This document shows, piece by piece, positions 1-12,200 of a stretch of 64,000 nt of DNA; the first letter of the stretch is position 1, and every line of letters starts with the position of its first letter. The notes beneath the pieces are model-generated. The model saw nothing but the letters and a program-made list of their open reading frames with translations, was not told the origin of the DNA and did no database searches. The position numbers were made by a program, and so were the translations under genes. The stretch covers positions 1,984,001 through 2,048,000 of the forward strand of contig CM037837.1 of assembly GCA_021234535.1 (NCBI GenBank). Reading direction: 5' to 3'. This DNA comes from Stichopus chloronotus (lineage: Eukaryota; Echinodermata; Holothuroidea; Aspidochirotida; Stichopodidae).

Positions 1-42
1 TAGATCTGTTACTAGCGACGCCCATAATCAATAAACACTCAC

Positions 43-207
43 AGTATCACAGGCTCTGGAGCTTTGGGAGGTACCTTGGTGTAGGTCACTGAAGCAGTCA
101 CCATGAAAGACTGGACGTACTCATCTTCGACACCGGTGGTGGAGGTGGTTTGGCACCGTACGGAATCGGCACCCGCACAATTCATTTTAAGGACGGATGA
201 TGTATAT
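43..207 (-). CDS. TCTN: Tectonic-like exon 16: penultimate or near-last exon
   Basis: A 165-bp exon, acceptor tttgtcaacag. It encodes YTSSVLKMNCAGADSVRCQT and VQSFMVTASVTYTKVPPKAP, matching the last conserved strands of tectonics before the Arg-Leu-Pro-Phe-type tail. The ending GTG ATA CT is followed by gtgagt, a strong donor; reading through would give a stop after one Leu codon and leave out the conserved tail, so the last exon is inferred to lie left of position 1. Confidence 0.82.
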
Positions 208-3200
208 CTGTTGACAAAGAGGGGGAAAAGGCTTTCCTACAATACTGGCCTCCTGCATGCACATTTCTCAACAACTTGCAATACTCTTCTGTATATATAT
301 CAATCTATAAAAGTCAATCAAACCACCTTCCTTCCTTTCTCACAATGTTTTGCATTTGCTATCAAAATCATGTCTCTAAAAGAGTTTTCTGGCATGATAC
401 AATACTACATTGTTAGTAGACATATTGTCAGGTTAGGGGCTGATGTCTTAGCAGGACTTTCCCTGCATGATGCAATATGACAAGCTAAGCAGAGTTATTG
501 TCAGGTTAGGGTTTGATACTCTGATTGGCATAATATGACAATTAGACATACCGTCAAGTTAGGGAATTAATGCCTTGATGACTGCATGATACATTAAGAC
601 ACAATGAGCAGTCAAACTGTCGGGTTAGGGTTTGATATCTCAAGAAAACTTTTCCGACATGATTCAATACGACAAGATGAGCAGACATATTGTCAGGTTT
701 GTCTGTCATAGTTTCAGCCTTGACAAATTCAATGAAGGCATCTGGCAATCTCTATCAAAAAAATTTACAAAGAATGCGAGCATTTCTTTCAATATTCATG
801 CATCTAAAAACAGCAAGAAATACTGATACACTTCAGCCCAACTGATTCCCACAAGACAAGAAACTGTTACCTGATTCTAGCTGTGACAATCTCTTGGATG
901 GTGAAGCCATTGTACTCCCCCGCATCAGTGATGAGAATTTCAAGATTAATTCCGGTAGGTACGTCAAAGCATATACCACTGAGCTGGTCCAATATCTGAG
1001 GGGGAGCAGGATCTTGTACGAATGTCTGGTTCGGGGATTCCGTGTTCCGAGGGGGTGCCGTGGTCACGGATTCCCCGGTGGGATCCGGTGACTGTGTCTC
1101 TTCGATATCCCCTTCATCCCTGCAGAAGATAATCACAATAATTGCAACCTCTCAATGATGAATGCAATCAAAGCCTACGAGAATAAGTTAGTATCTCACT
1201 GTCTCTAGTTCAGGGGTGTTAAAACCTCATGTGAAACAAGATTGACTTTTCACGTAGCCAACCTCTCGAGATCTACCAGTCCTACCAGGCTGCAGCTAGT
1301 GGGTATGGCTAAATATCATAGTCAATGTGAACTGGTAGTCTTGACCTCTTACTGTGGCAATTTTATGCACTAACGACAGCTCATCATGTCGGCTAGGTTA
1401 TCAATTTATTGCAACAAAGCAAAACACACGACGTCATACAGTTACACATGACTTTTTTTTTTCACAACTTCATCGTGGTTGACTTGTGCATTCATTTCGG
1501 GTCCTGAATTAACAGGTACAGCAAAGTTCTTCATATAAATGGCTCATTAGAGTAACTTTACTGGATCCTTCATCTAGAAGAAATGACAAACTTGTCCATC
1601 AGTCTAAATCTGATAGATCTGACAAACTGACATAAAACAAAACAAAGCATCTCTCAGCACCAGGATTCAGCAAAAGTTTGTGAACTAGATTGAAACCAAT
1701 GAACAATGCAAATAATGTAATAAAACCATACAAGGAGGATGAGGACTTATCACGTGTTTAACAAACACCACAAAAGTGGTAATGCACTTGATGTTTGATG
1801 AAAAATTTTCAAATAGTCTGATAATTCTGAGATGTAAAATCAACGTTAGATGAAGCAGAGTCTCACACAAATATGGCTGCCCAGTCGCCTTCTTGTGATG
1901 TGTCAGCCGTCCCTTTTTTACCGATCATATCGGACGGCATGAAGGCCCTCAGGTTCTCTTTGATGTACCCCCGTAACTCTGTGCAGTTGGAGAGTTCCGA
2001 TATCGAAAGTTTCAGGAAACAGCCAGAGAGCATATCGACTCCAAAGAGGATTTCCCGAGTGCCTGCTTCTGAGCAGAGACCACGCACACCTGTATCAAAT
2101 AGCATCAAAAAATAAACACCCAATGTCACCCATGTCAGTGAGATGATTTCCATTTCAACAACACACTTGTGTTTTCTGATTAACATCATCAATACAAACG
2201 TGCCCATGCTACCATTCATACCTACCAGGAATAATTATTGAACTTCTGTTTTTCATGCAATATCTAGTGTGCATACATTTCACGTCACAGACGCAGTTTG
2301 AATAAACTCGTATGTTCATCCTTACTGACAATTTGTTACCAAGATACTTCTGTTTTAAAGCCAGTATCTACATGACATTACATGCAATATGAAAAAAAAA
2401 TTCATGAACACATTTTTAACTCATGCTTGAATTCATACCTACCAGGCAAAATGATCAAGATTTTGTTCCTGACATTGAACCTATGACGTAAACAAATTTC
2501 ACACATGTCGATATGATGAATACATCCTATCCCATACTTACATATTCACATTTACCGAGTAATATCATCAAACTTCTGTTCCTTGCACGATAAGTGACCT
2601 TGCTCGTATGTGTGAGTATTATTGAATACACACTATCCAATAGTAGTTTTGTTCATTCATACTTACCAGGTGAAATCATCCGAAGTCTGCTACCGTCATT
2701 CACATCCACATTTGTGAATACCATGTCGTCTTCCCTCGTCTTGTTGCAGAGGACGTTGAGTGGGTCAGTGGTGCAGTTGACCGGTGTTGGAGTGGTCAGT
2801 GTTTCCACAATGTCATAGACAGCGACGCCAGACAAAATGGCCGCACCCGTGTTGTAGCCTGGATTTCCCGATCGAGGAGTCTGAACTGGGCCCGTCTCAT
2901 TAAGGCCCGTCAGTGGGTCCTCAACTGAAACGGGTGAATATGTGAAGGTTGCTTGAAATCTCTGAGTGATCACCCTCACTCCTGTCAATGTGATGTTGCC
3001 TTCCCCTTCAGATGAATCTGTTACATTCTCTGCCGATGACGCCGTCGTTACTGGCAACAGAGGGTCGGTTGCGTTGCTAGAAGATGTAACATTCTCGGGA
3101 GGTGTCGGCCGAATGGTCGTCGGCAACCCTGGGGTCGTGGGTGGTGACGTCGATGCCACCGGGCTCGTGGTCGACAACTGAGTCGTCGGCACAGGAGTCG

Positions 3201-6200
3201 TTCTTCCCTCTGTCGGACTGGACATCACCGGCGAAGATGTTTCGTCCGTCCCTAGAGACATCAGAAATTCGTCAAAATCTGTGACGACTTCTGTCACCGT
3301 GATCAGAGAATCACTGAAATCTTGGGAAGAGGCAGTGCTATTCGACGAGACAGTTGTCGTTTCGGTCTCCGGAAATGTTGGTGGTGTGATGAAGATGGTG
3401 TCATCATCAGATTCAGGAACAGAGACAGTCTCAGGAAGAGGCACAGAACCGAGCAGAATGGTAGCCTCAATATCCGTGATCTGACCACCACGCCAGAAGA
3501 GTTGGTAGTCTACATCTAGGACCACATTGTCACAGTTCTTTGTGACATTGTTCAATGTTGGCACCAATGGCACAGAGAATCCGTCATCCCATTCGCACCT
3601 CGTCGCAGTGACTTCCACGTCTTCTTCATTGAAACCCGCAGATTTCTCAAACAGCTCCGTCTGTGTTGCATTCAAGGGAGACTGAGAGGAAGATCTGAGG
3701 TAGGATTCGATACCTCCGTCCAGACATAAATACTTGACCCTAGTATTGGCGGTGGTGGCACGGCCGTACTCTGCGATCACCCTGGGGACGACGGGGCAGG
3801 CCGGATAAGACGTGGCGGATGGCTGCAGGTATGTTCGAGCACTGAAGGGCGTGTAGTCCGCGCAACTGGACGGCTGAAAAGCCTTGGTGCACTCACTGCT
3901 GCTGTCAGTTTGAAACCTGACGATGGAGGAGTAGTGACAATTTCCCTGGATGGCGACCGTCGGTAGAGTGAGGTACCCGCGTAGGTTTGAATCGTAAGTG
4001 AGTTCAATGGGATACCCGTTCAGGTAACCTACAGAGCCAGCGCTTTCACCGAAGTTGAGTTCCCTGGAGAGGGAGTCTTCAAAGCTAGTGGTCGTGGCCG
4101 TGACAGCCTGTGCTTTCAAATTGTTGAAAGAGGGCACGTCCTTCAGGCCAACCGGTGTACTGTAGTAGAGCCCAAGATGGGGACTGTTGGACAAGTGGAC
4201 GCAGAGGAACGGCCACCAGTCAGGACGATAGAGGGACGTGGACTCACAGAAGTAGTTTGGCAGGGCAGAGAAGTTACCACCTTGGATGCCCTCAGTACAG
4301 GTAAATTGGTTTACTTCATCTTCAGAGCAGTCCTAGGAGAAGAAAAAAAGGGATAGTGACAAGCAAAGACAGCAACTAAAACCAATAATCACTAGTATAG
4401 GTTCCCTCAAGACCTTTCCGTTATAGACCACTCTGTCATTTATCATGTTTACGTATAAATGTATCACTCTTTAAAACTTGACTCAAAATGTAGTTCTTGA
4501 CTAGTCATCAGAGTAATCATGGGCAGAAATATAGACATTTATGGACACTCTTTCTGAATAAAGGTCAACATGAAAGTTTGAACTGGATCAAACTTCAAAA
4601 CATCTAAGAATCCAGCGAGAGGAAGTGAAAGAAGAAGAAGAGACGGAGGATGTGATGGTGGCTTCTGCTACCACATCACACCAAAAGTCAACACCAGACT
4701 CATACATGTCACATGGGCAAAGGGAGACGTCTTTGTGTGCCTACTTCGTCACAGCAGCAGTCAACATCACAAGTCAGAATCAGACTCATACAAGTCACAC
4801 GGATGAGTGGACATGTCTATGCAAGCTTACCTTATCACAGCAGCAGTCAACGTCACACTCAGAATCGTACAGGTCACAAGGACAAGAGGAGACCTCGATG
4901 TATCCTGGGTTTGGTATATCCGTTTCTTGTGAGCCAACTGTGACCCCTGCCATTTCACGTTTTCACAGAGAAGTGGGAATAAACCAAAAAGATGGCAAGT
5001 TTAATCTTCACAACACTGATACCTTCTCAGAAGAAATGCATTTATCCAGAAACATCCTAGCAAAGTGATGCATTTCAAATAAGCCTCCCCCCACTTTGGG
5101 GCTGTTGGCATTTTAAGATTGCCAATATATAACAAAGAGTTTGATGCAGAAGAAAAAAGCAAAAGAGGGTTGAGGCAATCCACCCTGCTGATATCATAGA
5201 CCAGCAGAGGCCAGAAGGTGTATGAACAGCATACATACAAATGAACACTTGAGACCCAGAAAAAGCAACTATTTAATACACTATCATGATATTAAACTCC
5301 ATACACTATCATGATATTAAACTCCATACAATTAATCCACACTTTTACGGAAAAACATTTTCTGATGAAGGTATTCTCAACTTCACGTGTCCTCTCCATT
5401 CCTCCCCCCTTCCTTCCCCCCACCGCCTTCCCTTCATAGTCCCACAAAACAAAACCTTATACTGCCCAGTAAAAGCCAACCTCTCCTACATCCCTGTAAG
5501 GAAAACTTTAAAATTTCCAATTCTTTGCTCCTGTGATTACTTAAATCCATACACGGATATGGCCAGCCAGCTTACCAGGTACTTGGGAAGCATTCACAGG
5601 TTGGACGGGTTTGACTTCAGACAGAATGACAAGTGCTGCAGAGGCATTTGTATACTTTGGACTTGAGTTTACATCATAGGCAGCACAGCATGTGAGAACC
5701 AGGGCTCCCTCGTGGGAACCATAAAGAGATTTGAGCTGGGCCTTGACTTCCTTGTAAACATCTCCCTCCTTTAATCAAAGGTGAATGGAATAATCATTAC
5801 CATCTTGATTTTGAAAGGACAAATAAACTCACTTCAAAATTGAATACACAAGTGGATATTAAAAATGCTTTCACTTTATCTGAACAGATAATATGTAACA
5901 AAATTCAACAAACACTTCTATTAAAATACAAATGCAATATGTAACAATAATATGTGATAATAATATGTAACAATAACATGTAATTAGCAAGTACTATACA
6001 ATTGTATATTTACAAGTACAAATATGATTGTATATTTACAATCACAAATACAAGAACAATAATATGTAATTAGCACAAAATATGTCATTAGCAAATACTT
6101 CTTTTGCAAAACAAATAAGATACAAATGCAAATATGAATTACAGTACCCTAGCAACCTTCCACCAACTTCCCAAGAAACCCACATCTGCTCACTCCTGTT

Positions 6201-9200
6201 TCATGCATCCTCACTGGGTCCCACTTCATCCATCTTAACTTCACCCGATCTCATTTTTCACTTCTGCCCATTCCCACTTCCACCTAACCTATCTCGCTGT
6301 TTCTGCCTACTCACACTCAGCACCTAATGCATAACAACTTCCACCTATCTCCCCAGTATACTACACATATCTCTATTTAGCTATTTTTCCATGTCTGCAA
6401 ATGACCAAGAAGAAAACCAACATGAAACAAGTCAACAAACAAAGACACCGTAATTACTTCTACATTCTGCTATTTGACACACGACACACAGGGCCAAATG
6501 AAACAGGTTTCCATCCATTAAAATAAATTATAAAATATCGAGTCTACCAAAGCTGCAGTAAGATTTCCAATCCTCAGCACCTCCTACCAATTACCAATTG
6601 ATACCCCCAAGCACCCCGGTCAGTACCACACATGCACTCTCCCACCCCTCAGAATCCTTTTGTCATCTCCCACCACCCAGAAAATTTTCTGCTGCTTCCA
6701 AACGAGGCTCTGTTTCCCTAGAGGCTGTGTTTCCCTAGAGGCTGTGTTTCCCTAGGCATTATCACCGCCATACCACGACAGCAGTTTCTGTTGAAGAGAC
6801 GAACCTGAAAGACAAATTCTGATGTGAGGAGAGTCCAGGGTGATGCCTGAGTAAGGTTGAGAGAGTCAGAGACAGGACTGGCCAGTGTGGTAGGACATGT
6901 TGAATTACTGTCAGCTGGGCAAGGAGCTGTTTGCAGATGCAATGAGCAGGAAAGAAGAAAAAACAAACAAAAAGTGGTCCTGAATGTTAATCTTCTCCTA
7001 AATGACCACAGTGTAAATTAGCAGATATATGAAAAGATGTTGGTATACAGTTGCAATTACAGTCAAACACTTCATCCTAATCAGTGTTTAAAGGTAGTTG
7101 ATAAAGACTGTAGCGTATGGTCACCATCACACTGCAGATGAACTGAAACGTATCAGCACTACTGTGTGTATAACAAGTAGGAATCCAAATACACGTTCAT
7201 CCATACGTGGAAACCCTGGGGTTCATTACGTCTTAATCTTAGAAGATAAAACGTCTCTGGTGGTCAAAATATTTTGCCTATATCTGAGGATGCTGTCTAT
7301 ATGAAGAATTGCAATACTGATTCACTGGCCAAACTATTTACATTCCCAATCTAAATGATGCTAATCAACACAGACAGTCCACTGTTTTGCTCCCAGCCAT
7401 AAAAAGACGCAACAAACTAAGGGCTAAGTTGAATCTTTTCATGGTCGCCATGTGACCAAATGTACCTTTCAAGGGCATTTCTGAGATTCAGATTTGTTAT
7501 TCTATGTTTAAATTTAAGTAAGAGAGCACTTCATGGTATTTAATCACAACTTGTGGGTGCAATCGTGTTTAATCAGTCATACAGCGAATGATACCAGGTA
7601 TCCCTCAAAGGCTGTTTGGAGAATAACACATCTTATTCACATTGTGGATAGTTTTCATGCAGAAGGGCAGTCACAATGATTTTGATACCAGCAACTTATG
7701 AGTCACTTTGCTGCTAGCTTTTAAGTCCATGGTAAGCGATGTTTCGAAACTTACTTGCAATTGGTGGTGCTAGAGTGACCCCTTCAGAAGAGTCAGGGAA
7801 GACGCAGGAAGGGTTGTCGATGGTCTCTCTGGCAAATTCTGTGGTGTTGACAGGTATCAGGTAACATGCAAAAGTTATTTCACCTTCATTTGGCTGAAGG
7901 GTATCTGAGAGGACCAGGAACGCAGAGAAAGTCGGTGCGCGGACGTTTGAGACAGTCGGCACCAGCTGGACTGATCCTGAATCTAAGAGGAAGGTAGCCT
8001 CCTCTCCTGAAAGGGAGTGAAACCAACAATAGAGTGAGAAAAATGAGCAAAAGATACAGAGACCATGAGTTTCGCTGACCAAGTCAATACCACTGTATGA
8101 TTTTTAATGAAAACCAGCTCAACATGACACTTCAAAATAGGGTTTTTAACGGGTTTGTATGGACACTGCCAAAAAGTTGCTCAATTTGGCATTTTGATGA
8201 GAAACATCTCTTCTTAAGTGTTCAGTTGACCGATGTTACTTTGTGATAGCCAGACTTGAATACACAGCATGTTATGCACTATTGTGTAGGACAATCAGGT
8301 TGGTTGCCATGAGTCAGAGCTGGTCACAGGACACAGAGGTCAAGGTCAATAACATGGTTGCACCCTTCAGCATGCACTTGTGTTAGAAACTCTGTTGGAA
8401 GAGATATTTGAATATATAGTTTGCCAATGAGAAGTTCATTTTGAAACATCAAGAATATGAATGGCAATAGTTTGAAATGGATTAAATATGCCAGAAGACA
8501 TCTTCCTTGCCTGATGTTTCCATTAAATGAAAAGATGCAGAATTGCAAATGAAAAATTCCTCCTTTTTCCTTCTTCCTCTTTATTACTTTTTTTTTATTC
8601 TTTGGCATGGCAACAATTACAAAAGAGGTGGTGACTACCTGCAGATGTAGATGCCAAGAACTGGTTACCGCTGGTCGAATTAGCCGTGCACGAGACCAAC
8701 GCGATGGAGCCGTACCTCCTGATGGTGTACTGCATCTGTGATTGAGTCAGATAAGGTAATTGACGAGATTCTGACCATTATGCATTATAAATATTCTGCT
8801 AGTTGACACACAGTAACTGACAGTCTGAACCTCCTCCTGAGGGAGACTGTGGTACAGAATATTAGTATAGGCTCTTGCTGCCTTCCTCAGTGTTTTCAAT
8901 AGGATGCATATGCTATGAGATCAACATGAAATTCTTGTTCCCTTATGCATCACTGTGATTAGCTCAAACCTAACCTTTTTAAGCAACGACTTGATCAGTG
9001 CTAACATTCTGTGGGTCTGGCATAGCGCTCCACTCCGTCTCTTGAAGACGACACAACGATATACGACAAGTAGACGCATTGCACCTGACTTTGTCAACGT
9101 AGACGAAGGCAAAGCTACACAACATTGAAAGTAATAAATGGACAATCAATCAGAAAATAAAGTGGGCAAGACTGTGCAAGACCTCAGAGTGTGCCTTCAA

Positions 9201-12200
9201 TTCACTCACCATTTCATACAAACACGACTAAGCAATAACTATCACTAGCTTTGACCAATTTCTTTTATCTTGATGACAACCGAATCAAAACAAGAATGGA
9301 ATATGAGAGAAAACTTCATAGCGTGAGATTTGGGCTGTTTTAAAGGGGACTTTGAGGAGCGTGGAGTAGAGAGGACAAAGGGAGGACTGGGGGGGGGGGG
9401 GTAGAGGCACATAGTGAGCAGCATGAATTAGACTAACACTACATCAAAGTAGGGAAGGACAATCTTCAATATAGACTTGTTAGGTCAAATATTGGGCAAA
9501 GTCCACAAATTTATAAAAAACTGGATTGCAGCCGAATCAACAGACTGCAGCTGAGAGTGAGATAGAGTAGCCATGTTTGTTGGATCGAACTTTGACCCTT
9601 GACTCTTGATATGGAGCACTAAGGATGCTTCGAACCTCCAAGCACAGTTGTTGTGTATCACTGCACTCATGGGGCAAACTTACACAGGAGAGTCCGCCTA
9701 AAATGCCGCCCAAAACTAAAGAATTGACCTTGTTTTTGTCCGCTCACATTTTACTTAAAAAAAACTTATTTAAATCCGATCAACAATCAGAACATCTTCG
9801 AAGCCCTTTCCTCCCTTGTTTTAAAAGTTGTTCTCTTACCATAACAGTGTCCATTCCAGGAGATACAATTTTGTCATCGAAAGTAACCCACAGAGACGAA
9901 TTGGCTGCAGATTAACGGCAAATATCAGCATATTTATTCATTCACTTTACCAGAGAACACAGTTTATATAAGAAGATAAATATTTAAGTGAAGGAAAACT
10001 TGGAAACAGCACAAGAAATTACGTTGCAAAATTGCATTTGTCATTCACTTACAAATGTATACACTATACATTTTGCAATGTCCCAAATAGCGTTTTCACA
10101 GGTCTCCCCAGACACCAGAGGTACCAACCTAACATTTACTACAGGGTCCAAAAATTATTACCCAGTTTGTTCATAAAGTGATCAACACCACTTCTATAAG
10201 TCAATATAGGGAGTTGTCTTTCATAGTCTGATCTATTATACATATTGATTTAATGGCAGAGGGAAGTATTGTGAATCAGGTGTGATTTGAAATGGGAATA
10301 AAATGATCATTGTGTCACATAGATGCCTCCATTGATGCCTCCACTGTTCCTTTGACCCACATTTAAAAAATATAGTAACATTGATGAAATGCCAATGTTA
10401 ACCCTTTGCCACTTTTTTGTCAGGTACCTTGGTATGAGTCAGAAATTACGATTTTAGGAACCGATCAAATCACTGCTCCGAGAGTTACAGATAGAGAAAG
10501 TGTATAAATCACACGAGTAGATTGGTGCCCCATCGATATCATGACACTGATCACCTCTAGGGAGTGACATCATGAAAACTAAATCTGTGTCGCACAAAAA
10601 CCATCTGCATCTAGCTCGTGACCGCTCGGCGGTTATAGTTGTACTTTTGGACACAAGGTAAACAGAGATGTACCATAAAGTTGTTCCGTGAAGCATGTTG
10701 TTTTTGGAAAATGATAAATTAGCTGATAATCTTGACAGAACGGGAAATAATATTCAACATACCATCGACAACAGCCACTATCCTACAGGATACAACGACA
10801 TCGTAAAGTTCCACAGGTTCACTGAAAATGAAGAAATCAGTCGTTAAACAATGACGTAGAAATGTCTCTCGAAGTCCGTTATCTGGTGGATGAGGGCTCT
10901 TAAAGTTAACAAAATACTCTGACTTTGAATGAAGTAATTTAACAACTGAAGAAACAGATTAAATAGAAAAATTCAGTGAGAAGAAGAGTCATATTTGGAT
11001 CAAAGAGTCAATGACTACATTTTTAACAGAATCTTCCTTCCGAGAAACCTTGTACCTCTGAGAGGGGGGGGGGCATTGGATGTTAGTAGAGCCAACTGGA
11101 TTCACTGTTTGAACCACTGAAGACAGTGAAATAATCAGAAAAAAAAAACTTCATGATAAACAAACTTTCCAGTGATTCAGTTAGAAAACATGCACACATG
11201 CAAGTAATATTTCATTCAGTGCAGCAGCAGCAGCAGCATTTTGGAATATCTTCTACGGTGACGTCACTTTCACTTTTCTTATTGCAAACTTACAGGCAAT
11301 TCTTTGTCTCACCAGAGAGTTGCCAGAAATCTGGAGAAATGTTCCGCTCAACTGATGTAGTGCATGGCGCAAAGTTGGAAACAATAGAGCAATCCAGAAT
11401 TACATGACCTAGGAAATGAAGTTCTTTTGTCCATGACAGACATTAAAGGTGTTTAAGAAAAGTATCTTGGTAGTTTGACAAGGTAAATGGTCTGACATAT
11501 CTCACCTGAGTTTGAGATTTACTGTGCTGGTTGTAATTCCTTCAGCATAGGGCACTTGAACAACTGGATCACAGAAGCTCACAATTGGACTTTTCTTCAC
11601 CACTACAAATCTATTGGTCATAAAAAGATTAGTAATTAATAATGTAAAAACAAGTGTGCATAGCAAACTCAACTGACTTATGGATTTGCAGTTTCTCTTG
11701 TGACAAATAAAACTTATTTAAAGACAAAAGCTTATAAAACACTGTAATCAACATTTTGAAAGTTGAAGAACATACAGACAGCCACTCCAAAAGAATCTGA
11801 AGGAGTCTGGGGTTATTTTCACGCAAGTTTCTTGATAACTCTTAATTACATCAACTCCTGTGAATTTCACGGTTTCAAACCCTTCTGTATGTCAATGAAA
11901 TTATGCCTTTTTCTTCTCTACCCCATCCTCCTCCCCATCTCTTCCCAGACATGGCATGCTCAATGGAAAACTTAAGTCAAACATTGGTTTCATAATGCAC
12001 TGGTTGGTGTCGGTTCAGTTGTAAGTCAATGAAGACATCCTTACGCTGTGGGTCCCTGAGATGACGTCAGGTTGAAGAAACTGGTGCCGTCCCCCGGGGT
12101 CGACATACTTTCTCCTGCACACTGCACCTCCACCGCACGACCCTGCTCTGTTATCCTGTGGTGTAAATCAAACGGTGCTGTTTCAATCAGTCGAGTATGT

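Noticed and set aside
40..45. Reading tectonic exon 16 through to the TGA right after CTG as the protein's end.
   Set aside because: GTGAGT here is a strong donor in the right phase and the conserved C-terminal tail of the family would be missing.
2594..3519. Several plus-strand frames over tectonic exon 13.
   Set aside because: Antisense shadows of the Ser/Thr-rich coding region.
10053..10128. Minus-strand stretch with acceptor and donor encoding LVPLVSGETCENAIWDIAKC, reminiscent of the SGETKNC of tectonic exon 5.
   Set aside because: Its frame needs phase 2 while the preceding exon leaves phase 1; inserting it introduces a stop. Exon 7 follows exon 6 directly in frame.
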